From the NCBI GenBank assembly GCA_964527775.1, contig CAZGQS010000004.1, positions 62,001 to 126,000 on the forward strand: a DNA stretch of 64,000 nt. Direction: 5' to 3'. The notes beneath the pieces are model-generated. The model saw only the letters and a list, made by a program, of their open reading frames with translations, ran no database searches and had not been told where the DNA came from. A program made the translations under genes and the position numbers. The DNA is from VMCP01 sp964527775. Its GTDB lineage: Bacteria; Bacteroidota; Bacteroidia; NS11-12g; UBA955. This document shows positions 25,070 through 33,841 of this stretch, piece after piece. Position 1 is the stretch's first letter. Every line of letters starts with the position of its first letter.

Positions 25070-26455
25070 TTATCTTTCTAACTTCTTTTTTTCATTGAAC
25101 AAAGGTTCTTTGATGCGGAAAGTGAATGCTGCTGCCAATAGAAAGAAGATTCCGCCAATCATGACGTATTTGATGGGGTAATTGTTGCAATAGTCGCGAA
25201 CAATGATGCCACCAATTAATCCGTTGATGATTTGAGGAATGACTATGAAAAAGTTAAAAATTCCCATATAAACTCCCATTTTTTGGGTAGGGATTTTATC
25301 GACTAGGAGAGTGTAGGGTATTGAGAGAATGCTTCCCCAAGCGAGTCCAACTCCAATCATCGGAATCCATAAAAGGTCAGGATTTGAGATGAAATACATA
25401 GAAAGAAGTCCTATTCCACCGGCAGTTAAGGAGAAAATATGTACAAATTTCCGGGAGGTTTTTGCGGCAAATTTGTGAATCAAAAATGCATAGACGGCAG
25501 ATACAGCGTTATAAATACCAAAAAGAATTCCAACCCAGTCGCCTGCGCGTCCAAAGGAAGCGGAACTATGGTCATCGGGCGATAAATGGTAGTGGTGTGT
25601 TGCAATGGCACTTGTGGTATAAACCCACATAGTGAAAAGTCCAAACCAAGAGAAAAACTGCACCCATCCCAAGCCTTTCATGCGTTCGGGCATGGTTAAA
25701 AAATCTTTAAATATGGATGATTTGGAAGTTTCTGGCTGTATGGGTGCTGAAGCTTCATCGTTTTGGTATTGAATAAATTGTTCTGGTGGATATTCTTTGG
25801 TTTTAAAAATGGTGATTAAAACGGTACCCAAAAGAATAACTGCGCCAACATAAAATGAATAAACCACGTTTGGCGGTATAATTCCTTCGGGAGCGGTATT
25901 TGGAATTCCCATTTTGTTGTGAAGAAACCATGGTAACCATGATCCTATAACTGCCCCAATTCCAATAAGTCCTGTTTGTACACCAAACCCTGCGGTACTT
26001 TGGTTTTTTGGTAGCATATCGCCCACCAATGCTCGGAAAGGTTCCATGGCTATGTTGAAACTAGCATCCATGAAGGCGAGAAATAGTCCCCCGAACCAAA
26101 GAACTAAAGACATCCCCAAGAGGGTAGAAGAGGAGTTTGATAACACGGAATTTGCATTTGGAAGGAGGATTAGTCCAATGAATGCGAGTACGGCTCCGAG
26201 GAGGAAAAAAGGCTTTCTTCGGCCGAGTGCGTTCCATGTTTTATCGCTGAAATGACCAATGATTGGTTGAACAATTAGGCCCGTGAAGGGAGCAACAAGC
26301 CAGAACCAGGAGAGTTGGTGAATATCGGCTCCAAATATTTGAAGTATGCGGCTAGCATTTCCGTTTTGGAGTGCGAAACCGCCTTGAATTCCAAGAAATC
26401 CGAAGGATAAATACCAAATTTGCGGTGTAGAAAGTTGGGGTTTTTTAAGTGACAT
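25070..26455 (-). CDS. MFS sugar transporter (SLC45/GPH-like, probably maltose or oligosaccharide)
   Basis: This 461-residue protein has about twelve membrane segments. The N-terminal region reads LSFGFLGIQGGFALQN, and the first cytoplasmic loop is GHFSDKTWNALGRRKPFFLLGA, the D-x(n)-G-R-R-x-P signature of SLC45/sucrose-type MFS carriers. It lies 6 bases after a GH13 lipoprotein gene, so the operon would hydrolyse alpha-glucans outside the inner membrane and import the products. The specific sugar is inferred from context. Confidence 0.85.
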   Translation of the reverse strand: MSLKKPQLSTPQIWYLSFGFLGIQGGFALQNGNASRILQIFGADIHQLSWFWLVAPFTGLIVQPIIGHFSDKTWNALGRRKPFFLLGAVLAFIGLILLPNANSVLSNSSSTLLGMSLVLWFGGLFLAFMDASFNIAMEPFRALVGDMLPKNQSTAGFGVQTGLIGIGAVIGSWLPWFLHNKMGIPNTAPEGIIPPNVVYSFYVGAVILLGTVLITIFKTKEYPPEQFIQYQNDEASAPIQPETSKSSIFKDFLTMPERMKGLGWVQFFSWFGLFTMWVYTTSAIATHHYHLSPDDHSSASFGRAGDWVGILFGIYNAVSAVYAFLIHKFAAKTSRKFVHIFSLTAGGIGLLSMYFISNPDLLWIPMIGVGLAWGSILSIPYTLLVDKIPTQKMGVYMGIFNFFIVIPQIINGLIGGIIVRDYCNNYPIKYVMIGGIFFLLAAAFTFRIKEPLFNEKKKLER

Positions 26456-26461
26456 GGGCGT

Positions 26462-27871
26462 TTAGTTTAGGATAATTACAACAAAACCGAAGCCATTGAT
26501 TTTGGCATTGAGTTGATCGTCAAATTCCATGTTATTGTAGGCGAAAAGACTGGGGTTTTCAGTGACAATTTTGCCTTTAGGAATGGTTAAATTGTTATTG
26601 CCTAGATTTACTACAACTCTCACTCCTTTTCCATTTGAATCAACTCGGTCAAAGGCAAGAAGGTCTGTGGAAATGTCATTTAAATTGATTTCTTTCATGG
26701 GTGCACCCCAATTTCCATTTGCTAAGGCAGGAACATTGTGTTTCAAATGGTTCATTTGACGATACCAATGGTAACGAGAGGTGTCGCCCCATTTGATGGG
26801 GTCTTTTTCGAAAAACAGCAATCTCTTAGTGTTATTTTCTTCTTCGCCGTTGTAAATCAACGGGAAACTTTGGGGCAAGGTGTAATTCAGAACAGAGAAT
26901 AATTTCCAGTGCTGGCCGTATTTTTCTTCCACGGTGCCGTTCCAGGTATTTTCATCGTGGTTGGTTAGGAATTGCATTTTGAAGACATCAGATGGAATCT
27001 GATTGTAGTTGTATTTAATTCCGTCTTTGAAATCTTTTGATGTTTTTTTGCCTTGAGCAACTTGTGCAGAAAGGGCGTGTAAATGCCAAGAATAGTTAGC
27101 ATTGAAAGCATTTTGATAGTAATCTTTGAACGACTTTTTGTCGTTAACTTCTGTTTCCATCTCAGCGAGCATGAATACGGGTTTGATTTTTTCGAGGGAT
27201 GCTCTTGCTTCTTTCCAAAAATCTGCTGGAACCATAAATGCTACATCGCAACGATATCCGTCAATGTCTGTTTCTTTCACCCAGTATTCAAGGGCATTGA
27301 TCATGGCTTTGCGCATGTTGGAATCATTGTAATTGAGTTTGGCCACATCGGTCCAATCAAAAGGCGAAAGTACATTTCCTGCGCTGTCTCTTTCGTACCA
27401 TTCAGGGTGTTCTTTCATCCAGTGATTGTCCCAAGCACTGTGATTGGCCACCCAGTCAATGATGACTTTAAGACCGTTGTCATGAGCGGTTTTTACCAAT
27501 TTTTTAAAATCGTTGAGGTCGCCAAATTCAGGATTGACGCCTTGGTAATCTTTGACGCTGTAATAGGAACCGAGGGTTCCTTTTCTTTTTTCTATTCCGA
27601 TGGGATGGATAGGCATAAGCCAAAGAATGTCAACCCCCAAGTTTTTGAGGCGAGGAATATCATTGGTAACGGCTGTAAATGAACTCTCTTGAGAAAATTG
27701 TCTGACGTTGACTTCGTATATCACGGCATTTTTACTCCATTCGGGTGCATAATATGGCTGGCTGGAAACTTGAGCTTTAGCTGTTTCTGATTTTGTACCG
27801 CAGGAAAATAGGGTAGCGGCTGCTGAAATCAATAAAAATGATTTTGTGAATGTTGAATGAAAAATGTTCAT
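26462..27871 (-). CDS. GH13 alpha-amylase-family lipoprotein
   Basis: This 469-residue lipoprotein has the lipobox LFSC with Cys24. The GH13 catalytic regions are IIDWVANHSAWDN, DGYRCDVAFMVP (nucleophile Asp), MLAEMET (acid/base Glu) and FLTNHDENTW. It probably degrades starch or maltodextrins in the periplasm or at the cell surface. It heads the GH13-MFS-AT3 unit. Upstream on the minus strand TACAATTG (27877-27884, one mismatch to TAnnTTTG) with TTG 19 bases further upstream could be its promoter. Confidence 0.9.
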   Translation of the reverse strand: MNIFHSTFTKSFLLISAAATLFSCGTKSETAKAQVSSQPYYAPEWSKNAVIYEVNVRQFSQESSFTAVTNDIPRLKNLGVDILWLMPIHPIGIEKRKGTLGSYYSVKDYQGVNPEFGDLNDFKKLVKTAHDNGLKVIIDWVANHSAWDNHWMKEHPEWYERDSAGNVLSPFDWTDVAKLNYNDSNMRKAMINALEYWVKETDIDGYRCDVAFMVPADFWKEARASLEKIKPVFMLAEMETEVNDKKSFKDYYQNAFNANYSWHLHALSAQVAQGKKTSKDFKDGIKYNYNQIPSDVFKMQFLTNHDENTWNGTVEEKYGQHWKLFSVLNYTLPQSFPLIYNGEEENNTKRLLFFEKDPIKWGDTSRYHWYRQMNHLKHNVPALANGNWGAPMKEINLNDISTDLLAFDRVDSNGKGVRVVVNLGNNNLTIPKGKIVTENPSLFAYNNMEFDDQLNAKINGFGFVVIILN

Positions 27872-27939
27872 GGTGTCAATTGTACACTAAGTGATGCAAT
27901 TTACAATTAATACTGAGTATAACAAACAGGGTTTTGGAA

Positions 27940-27947
27940 TACCTTTG
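27940..27947 (+). promoter_or_regulatory. Putative -7 element (TACCTTTG)
   Basis: TACCTTTG matches TAnnTTTG and ends 10 bases before the ATG of the YbjN-like gene. There is no TTG at the expected distance upstream. Confidence 0.35.
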
Positions 27948-27957
27948 CATTTGATTT

Positions 27958-28425
27958 ATGAAGTTGCAAGATTTAATTACCCATGTGGAGTTGGCAATCG
28001 CAAAAATGGGATTGTCTGAAAGTGAATCAAAGGCAGATGAAAACGGCCAATGGGTGTTATTGAAGGAAGAGATGCCGGTTTATTTGGATGCCTGGGAAGA
28101 CTCTGAATCTTCGCCTTGGAATTATTTTGTATTTAAGCAAGATCCTACGGTTTTTCAGATTACCATTCCATTTTGTTATGCACCTACGGTGAAACGGAAC
28201 GAATTGATTGAAGAGTTGTTGGTTGTGAATTTGAATTTGTTGTTTGGCAAGTTTTCATATAATCCCAAAGACAATATTGTTGCTTTGAGTTTCAGAATTC
28301 CGGGGGAGCAATTCAATCAAGAATCTCTTCAAGTTTGGATAGACGGTTTGGCCTATTATGCGGAGATGGCTTATCATGTGTTGAAGGATGAGTTCCATTT
28401 GAAGCGGGTCAATGTGAGGGATTGA
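27958..28425 (+). CDS. YbjN-like / secretion-chaperone-fold protein
   Basis: This 155-residue acidic protein has no signal peptide and an alpha-beta-beta-alpha layout. Helix LQDLITHVELAIAKMG is followed by strands around NYFVFKQDPTVFQITIPF, then helix RNELIEELLVVNLNLLFGKF, a strand VALSFRIPG and a long C-terminal helix. This resembles the YbjN/type III secretion chaperone-like fold, in which an acidic dimer binds partner proteins. The role is unknown. It is a single-gene unit followed by a repeat-rich spacer. Confidence 0.55.
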   Translation: MKLQDLITHVELAIAKMGLSESESKADENGQWVLLKEEMPVYLDAWEDSESSPWNYFVFKQDPTVFQITIPFCYAPTVKRNELIEELLVVNLNLLFGKFSYNPKDNIVALSFRIPGEQFNQESLQVWIDGLAYYAEMAYHVLKDEFHLKRVNVRD

Positions 28426-28682
28426 GCATTGGTATTTGGTCTTTGGTCTTTGGATGTTGGTCCTTGGCGGTTGGTCCTTGGCGGTTGGCTGATCGCTGAT
28501 CGCTGACGGCTGGCGGCTTTGCCGGTGACTATGGGACTCACGCTAAGCTAGGACTTCACGCTTCGCTAGGTCACACGCTTCGCGTTGCTTGGCACCTTCG
28601 GTGCAGCTTGGCGGCATAGCCGCCGATGAAGGCTGAAGGCTGTTTACTGAAAGCTGAATACGGTTTAATTGATAAAATAATT
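28426..28682 (+). repeat. Composite intergenic repeat, copy 1, with mini-hairpins
   Basis: The spacer starts with a TTTGGTC/CTTGGCGG-type array (28431-28489), followed by a GCTGATC/GCTGACGG array (28490-28518). A GC-rich patch then holds four perfect hairpins with 3-base loops: 28514-28524, 28575-28585, 28592-28604 (GCACC/GGTGC) and 28610-28624 (GGCGGC/GCCGCC). GCTGAAGGCTG-like units close it. The first two arrays recur in the same order and orientation at 48870 and 49649. No ORF or RNA gene family was recognised in it. Confidence 0.65.
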
Positions 28683-28690
28683 TAGATTTG
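28683..28690 (+). promoter_or_regulatory. Putative -7 element (TAGATTTG)
   Basis: TAGATTTG matches TAnnTTTG and ends 5 bases before the ATG at 28696. The in-frame GTG at 28690 overlaps the box, so ATG 28696 is the better start. Confidence 0.4.
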
Positions 28691-28695
28691 TGGCA

Positions 28696-29415
28696 ATGAA
28701 ATTTTTAGGAATGATTCTAGGTGCTGGGTTATTGATAGCATCTTGCGGAAATAACGGTAGTAGTAACTCAGAATCGTATAAGAAGGCGTATGAATTATCG
28801 CACAAAGCGGAAGATCGTGAAGGTGTAATTCAGAACCTAACTTTATGGTTGGCCAATGATTCTTCGATTAGTGATTGGGCATACGATACTTTGGCATTTT
28901 ATCATTATTTCTACAGAGTGACTCCTGGAGCGGTAAGAAATGCTAAGACAGCAACCTATTTTGTGAATGAAGGCTTAGCTAAAAATTCAGGTAGTTTTTT
29001 CTTGAAAGATATCAAAGCAAAATTAGATTTGGAAGAGGGTAAAGACACCATTGCTTATGAGTCTTTTGATGGAATGTGGAAGCAAACCAATGATCCCACT
29101 TATTTTTGGGATATGGCATGGATTCAAATTGCCCGCGGAAATTTGAAGGTTGCTGATTCAATGGTAAATTGGGCCATTACCAATAAGGAGATTTTATCTA
29201 AGAAAGTGAAAATGGAACACATTCAAGCATCGTATATTGAGAATGTTCCTAGTGAAGCAGCATTTATGCATTTACAAGCTTTGTTGGCAAACTCTAGAAA
29301 AGATCTAATGGGTGCTGCAACGTATTGGCAGAAATCTTTGGAGATTTTCCCTGAGTTTTATGCAGCTCGCAGAAGCATCATGGAGTTGCAAAGACTGGCT
29401 TCCGGTCAGCAGTAA
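28696..29415 (+). CDS. Lipoprotein with TPR-like helical repeats
   Basis: This 239-residue lipoprotein has the lipobox IASC (Cys17) and a largely helical body. Segments such as DPTYFWDMAWIQIARGNLKVADSMVNWAI and AATYWQKSLEIFPEFYAARRSI look like tetratricopeptide repeats, which usually mediate protein-protein contacts. A related protein of this layout in other Bacteroidota is unknown to me by function. The start was chosen as ATG 28696 because the GTG six bases upstream lies in a promoter box. Confidence 0.75.
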   Translation: MKFLGMILGAGLLIASCGNNGSSNSESYKKAYELSHKAEDREGVIQNLTLWLANDSSISDWAYDTLAFYHYFYRVTPGAVRNAKTATYFVNEGLAKNSGSFFLKDIKAKLDLEEGKDTIAYESFDGMWKQTNDPTYFWDMAWIQIARGNLKVADSMVNWAITNKEILSKKVKMEHIQASYIENVPSEAAFMHLQALLANSRKDLMGAATYWQKSLEIFPEFYAARRSIMELQRLASGQQ

Positions 29416-29421
29416 CAACAA

Positions 29422-30543
29422 TTAAGGTTCAAAAAGATCGTTGCGATCAAACTCTGTGAGAATGAGTTTATGGTCGCCGGGAATTTCTTCAATACTGCGA
29501 TAGCTTTCTGCATCGAAAGGGTCGGAGTACAAAATGTAATCAATCCTGAAACTTGGAAATACCCCTTTATAGGTTGTTTCAAGGCCTTTACCTCTCGTAA
29601 TGAAAGCGTCGTTTAATCCTTTTGAGACGTTTCTATATGTATAACTTACAGGTACATCGTTAAAGTCGCCGGCTACTATTTTGGGAAGTTTGCAATCTTG
29701 AATTTCTCTTGAAACTATATCAACTTGATGTTCCCGCTTTTCGTAGGCAATTCTGATTCTTTGGATAAGACCCAGGGCATTTTCTTCATCGATTTGGTTG
29801 GAATCTTTGACGGATTTAACGGTTTGGTAATCTTGTTTATTGAATCTAAATGATTGAAGATGTATGTTATAAACGCGAATTTTTTCGTCGCTACATTCAA
29901 GGCAGTTCAGTGCTGGAATTTTAATATCTGCCGACATGGCCATGTTTCCAGTTTGGTCAAGAAACTTGATTTTTTTCCAATCAGATATGGGAAATTTAGA
30001 CAGAATACACATGCCGTAACCACGGTTTTCAGATAGTTGATAGACCGCGGTGTAGGGTGTTTGAAGTTGTTTACCGAGTTTGCGGCACAATGATTTTAAT
30101 TGATTCTTGGGCGAATAGGCTTCTTGTATGAGATAAATGTCTGCATGAATGTCTTTGAGCTTTTCGGATATGGTGTCTAATGCGTAGTTATCTGTCCATT
30201 GGCCAAAAGAATTAGCGTTGTAACTTACTACTTTGAGTTTGTTATTTTCTTGAACGGGGAAGTCTTTTGCTGAATTCCATTGGAAGTAGAGGGACATCTG
30301 TCCCATATTGATAAAGAGAAAAGTTGCGGGAATAAGGCTGCGCCATTTGACTTGAATGAGCCAATAAATGAGAAAGAGTATGTTGAGTGTATATAGGACA
30401 GGAAATGCAAGTCCTAAAAGGGGAACGTAGGAAGAGAAGCTAGGGGGCACTGAAGGAACTTGTCCGGAAATGGAAAGGAGTAACCCAAAAATGAGGGTCA
30501 AAGGGAAAATGAGGAGGTTGAATATTTTCAATAATATTTTCAA
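29422..30543 (-). CDS. Membrane-anchored EEP-family (endonuclease/exonuclease/phosphatase) protein
   Basis: This 373-residue protein begins with two to three membrane segments (residues 5-80) followed by an EEP domain. The motifs are VVSYNANSFGQW, DIYLIQEAY (metal Glu), VYNIHLQSF, VAGDFNDVPVSYTYR and RIDYILYS, with GDHKLI at the end. Such proteins in Bacteroidota usually follow rhomboid genes, as here, but the substrate is unknown. The start is TTG at 30541-30543, 5 bases after the rhomboid stop. Rhomboid-rhomboid-EEP forms one minus-strand unit downstream of mutL. Confidence 0.83.
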   Translation of the reverse strand: MKILLKIFNLLIFPLTLIFGLLLSISGQVPSVPPSFSSYVPLLGLAFPVLYTLNILFLIYWLIQVKWRSLIPATFLFINMGQMSLYFQWNSAKDFPVQENNKLKVVSYNANSFGQWTDNYALDTISEKLKDIHADIYLIQEAYSPKNQLKSLCRKLGKQLQTPYTAVYQLSENRGYGMCILSKFPISDWKKIKFLDQTGNMAMSADIKIPALNCLECSDEKIRVYNIHLQSFRFNKQDYQTVKSVKDSNQIDEENALGLIQRIRIAYEKREHQVDIVSREIQDCKLPKIVAGDFNDVPVSYTYRNVSKGLNDAFITRGKGLETTYKGVFPSFRIDYILYSDPFDAESYRSIEEIPGDHKLILTEFDRNDLFEP

Positions 30544-30548
30544 TGCAG

Positions 30549-31340
30549 TTATTTTTTACTGGCTTTGAAAAGGGTTTCTTTTTCTTTTGCGGTTAGATTA
30601 TCGTAACCAGATTCGCTTATTTTATCTAAGATTCTGTCAATTTCTGCTTGAGATGGCGAGTTTTGATTGATGGAAACGGTTGCTGTTCTTTTGGGTTTGG
30701 AAGACTTTTTGGGAATCCAATTTTTTGGGAAATTCCAATGCCCTTTTAATTCTAGAATGTAGGCAAGTCCAAACAGGTAGCCACCTATATGCGCTTGGTT
30801 TCCACCGGCATTGGAGCCTCCAAACATCCCCAGGAAATCAAGAAAAACTTTGATGATTACAATCCATCTAAGTTCAATTTCAACGATGCCAAAAAGGAAG
30901 ATGCGGTAGTGGGGAGTAAAGACGGCGGTGGCGAGAATGATGGCTGAAATACCGGCTGATGCGCCTACAATGGGTACAAGATTTCCGGTTAGTTTGCTGA
31001 TGAAATAGAATAGGAAAACGCCGGCAATTCCTCCTCCGAAATAAAGATAATAGATATGTTTTTTACCGATGAGGTCTTCTAAGATGGTTCCAATGAAGAA
31101 AAGCCACAGCATATTTCCGAGTAGGTGGAAGAAGCCATCGTGTATAAAGATGGAGGTGAGGATGCTATAAAATGAAGCCCAAAGGGGTTTTGAGGGCCAG
31201 AATGATAGAAAGTTAAAGACAAAATTTCCGAAGGGAAATAGTTTTAAAATAGTCACAAATAGAAAAGCCAATACATTGACCCAAACCAGGTTGATAACCG
31301 CGGTATTTAATGGACTGAAGGGCTTATTGTAAATTCTCAT
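30549..31340 (-). CDS. Rhomboid family intramembrane serine protease, copy B
   Basis: This 263-residue protein has six or so membrane segments. The catalytic serine is in PIVGASAGISAII (GxSxG), the catalytic histidine in QAHIGGYLFGL, and HLLGNMLWLFFIG is the conserved TM2 motif. The hydrophilic C-terminal tail (about residues 205-263) contains a lysine/serine-rich linker and a short helix. It cleaves membrane-protein substrates, which are unknown. Only 2 bases separate it from the preceding rhomboid gene. Confidence 0.9.
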   Translation of the reverse strand: MRIYNKPFSPLNTAVINLVWVNVLAFLFVTILKLFPFGNFVFNFLSFWPSKPLWASFYSILTSIFIHDGFFHLLGNMLWLFFIGTILEDLIGKKHIYYLYFGGGIAGVFLFYFISKLTGNLVPIVGASAGISAIILATAVFTPHYRIFLFGIVEIELRWIVIIKVFLDFLGMFGGSNAGGNQAHIGGYLFGLAYILELKGHWNFPKNWIPKKSSKPKRTATVSINQNSPSQAEIDRILDKISESGYDNLTAKEKETLFKASKK

Positions 31341-31342
31341 TT

Positions 31343-31990
31343 TTATTTAATCCATCCTTTTTGCCAAATTTTGACAATAATTAATCCGAAAAGTGCGCCA
31401 CCAATGTGTGCAAAGTGGGCAATATTGTCAGATTCTAAGTCGATAAATCCCATAATAACATCAATACCAACGATGATAGGCACTAAATATTTTGCTTTGA
31501 TGGGATAGGGAATGAAGAGAAAGATCATGCTTTCGTTGGGGTAAAGCACGGCGAATGCGGTCATGACACCGTAAAGGGCACCACTGGCGCCAAGCATGGG
31601 AGGATAAGGCACGTTGGTTCCAAACATTTTATTGGGAAAGAACGAGCCCGAGAAAGATTCAATTTGATAGGCTGTATATACATAATGCAGGAGTACTGCA
31701 CCAAGTCCGCTTAAAAAGAAGAGCTGTAGAAACTTATTGGTACCCAACCGGTATTCTACGACCATTCCAAATGAAAACAGGGCGATACCGTTGAACAGAA
31801 TGTGCGAGAAACTACCGTGGCAAAAAATGTGGGTGATTAATTGCCAAATTCGGAAGTCGTTTGAGTCTGGGTAAAAGAGGTACCATGTGGTTGGATCGAT
31901 GCCAATTTTGGGCAGTGCGGTCTGCGCCATGGCACCAAGCACCATGATGATGAGGATATTTTTTAGCGCTGGAGGTAGGTTATTAAACAT
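31343..31990 (-). CDS. Rhomboid family intramembrane serine protease, copy A
   Basis: This is a 215-residue membrane protease. Catalytic Ser is in MLGASGALYGVM, His in FAHIGGALFGLII, and SHILFNGIALFSFG is the TM2 motif. It is compact, without the C-terminal tail of copy B. Its ATG overlaps the mutL stop by one base, so it is probably co-transcribed with mutL. Two adjacent active-looking rhomboids suggest distinct substrates or a heteromeric arrangement. Confidence 0.9.
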   Translation of the reverse strand: MFNNLPPALKNILIIMVLGAMAQTALPKIGIDPTTWYLFYPDSNDFRIWQLITHIFCHGSFSHILFNGIALFSFGMVVEYRLGTNKFLQLFFLSGLGAVLLHYVYTAYQIESFSGSFFPNKMFGTNVPYPPMLGASGALYGVMTAFAVLYPNESMIFLFIPYPIKAKYLVPIIVGIDVIMGFIDLESDNIAHFAHIGGALFGLIIVKIWQKGWIK

Positions 31991-33813
31991 TACTTTCTTT
32001 TAAACAAATCAAACAAAATTTCGTTGTTGAGGTGCACACAAATGGTTTTCCCATCGAAGGTATATTGAAAACTTGGCAATGAGAAGAGTTCTTTAATCAA
32101 ATATTCGGATTCTGATTGATTCAGTTGGTGGTTTTGGGAGGTGAGTCGGGAAAGGCTGAGTGCGAGGCTGTCGTTTTTGGAGAGTTTTAGATCACCTTGG
32201 GTGATTTCATAATCTTCAATCATTTTTTCAATGATTTTCTCTTCGTTTCCATTTATTTGAGGAGGTATTCCGTTGATAATTAAGGTATTGCCTCCAAAAT
32301 GTCCGAGGTCAAACCCAAGGAATTTAAATTCATCCATGAGTTCAAGGAGTAATCCCATTTTTGATGGTTGAAATTCGAGAGTTTTTGGGAACAAAAGTTG
32401 TTGAGAGCTGCTTTTATGTTGAGATAATTGTTCTTGGAATTGGATGAACAAGATATGTTGTCGGGCGAGTTTTATGTCAATTAGATAAAGCGCACCATTC
32501 ACGGAAGCCGCTAAGAATCGTTCGTTGTGTTGGAAGAAACCTTGAATATTCAAAGATTCATCTTGTGGAATGAGCGAAACTTGATCTTGATTGAATTCTG
32601 AAGCTAATTTGGGAGGTAGTGGTTGATTGGGAGTTCTTACTGGATCTATGGGGCCCAATATTTTTTGCCAATCTTGATTCTGAAATCGTTGATTGGTGTT
32701 GTTAGAGTTTCCGAATGGATTGTATTTGGGTTGAGAGGATGGAACAGAATTACCGGAGTTGCTGAGGTTGTTAGACCATTTTGAAAAGTTATCAATGTCA
32801 AAAAGTCCATCAGAGGTAGGGAGAATTGATTGCCCGAGGGCTTTTTTTACTGAAACCTTTAGGAGATTATAAATGTGTTTTTCGTCTTCGAATTTGACTT
32901 CGGTTTTTGTGGGATGGACGTTGACGTCTACTTTATCTGGGCTTACGGTAATGAATATGACGTAAAGAGGGTATGATTCAGGTTCAATATGTCCATCATA
33001 GGCTTGCATTACTGCATGATTGAAGTAGGGGCTTTTGATGAATCGATTGTTGACAAAGAAGTATTGATCACCTCGGGTTTTTCTTGATTTATCGGGTTTT
33101 CCTAGGAAGCCATTAAAGGCAGAAATCTCAGTATCTTCGGCAAAATCTATGAGATTTTCGGGGTCTTTTATGCCCAAAACTCCTGCAATACGATCTTTAA
33201 GAGGTCTAATGGGGAAGTTGAAAATTTCGTTACCGTTGTTATAAAGTTTGAAAGCAATGTTAGGATTTGCGAGAGCTTGACGTTGGAATTCTTCAAAAAT
33301 GTGTTTTGTTTCAACGGCAATGGATTTCAGAAAGTTTCGGCGTGCAGGAATGTTAAAGAATAAATTCTTAATAGAGATGGAAGTACCTATTGGGGCACTT
33401 TCAATTTTCACTTCAAGTACTTCACTTCCTTCAATTCTGATGTAAGTAGCCACAGAATCTTCAGGTCTGCGTGTTTTCATTTCTACTTGAGCAACAGCGG
33501 CTATAGATGCAAGGGCTTCGCCTCTAAAACCATAGGTGTTCAATGAGAAAAGGTCTTGGGCTTTTCTGATTTTGGAAGTGGCATGTCTTTCCCAGCATAG
33601 TCGGGCATCGGTTTCACTCATGCCTTTGCCATTGTCAATGACTTGCATGAGGGTAGAGCCGCCGTCTTTGATGAGTAATTTTATTTCAGATGCCCCTGCA
33701 TCAATGCTGTTCTCGAGAAGTTCTTTGACGGCTGAAGCGGGTCTCTGAACTACTTCTCCTGCAGCAATTTGATTTGCAACTGCGTCTGAAAGTAACTTGA
33801 TTATACCTGACAA
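31990..33813 (-). CDS. mutL: DNA mismatch repair protein MutL
   Basis: This 607-residue protein has the GHKL ATPase motifs: ANQIAAGEVVQRPASAVKELLENSIDAGA (residues 13-41), VIDNGKGM and TYGFRGEALASI. A polar linker (about 330-410) and a C-terminal dimerisation domain follow. MutL couples MutS mismatch recognition to strand removal. The C-terminal position that in endonuclease-type MutL reads DQHAxxE is LIDIKLARQHILF here, so the nicking motif looks lost. The start is TTG at 33811-33813. No in-frame ATG exists upstream before a stop, and the N-terminus matches other MutL proteins. Confidence 0.92.
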   Translation of the reverse strand: MSGIIKLLSDAVANQIAAGEVVQRPASAVKELLENSIDAGASEIKLLIKDGGSTLMQVIDNGKGMSETDARLCWERHATSKIRKAQDLFSLNTYGFRGEALASIAAVAQVEMKTRRPEDSVATYIRIEGSEVLEVKIESAPIGTSISIKNLFFNIPARRNFLKSIAVETKHIFEEFQRQALANPNIAFKLYNNGNEIFNFPIRPLKDRIAGVLGIKDPENLIDFAEDTEISAFNGFLGKPDKSRKTRGDQYFFVNNRFIKSPYFNHAVMQAYDGHIEPESYPLYVIFITVSPDKVDVNVHPTKTEVKFEDEKHIYNLLKVSVKKALGQSILPTSDGLFDIDNFSKWSNNLSNSGNSVPSSQPKYNPFGNSNNTNQRFQNQDWQKILGPIDPVRTPNQPLPPKLASEFNQDQVSLIPQDESLNIQGFFQHNERFLAASVNGALYLIDIKLARQHILFIQFQEQLSQHKSSSQQLLFPKTLEFQPSKMGLLLELMDEFKFLGFDLGHFGGNTLIINGIPPQINGNEEKIIEKMIEDYEITQGDLKLSKNDSLALSLSRLTSQNHQLNQSESEYLIKELFSLPSFQYTFDGKTICVHLNNEILFDLFKRK

Positions 33814-33841
33814 TGTGGGTGAGATTTGAAACTGTTCAAAG

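Noticed and set aside
27083..27682. 199-residue plus-strand ORF inside the GH13 lipoprotein gene.
   Set aside because: It is antisense to a clear glycosidase with all four catalytic regions, and its protein looks like random shadow sequence.
28500..28640. Mini-hairpin patch as integron attC sites.
   Set aside because: Stems are only 4-6 bp with 3-base loops, no attC core sites are seen and there is no integrase gene.
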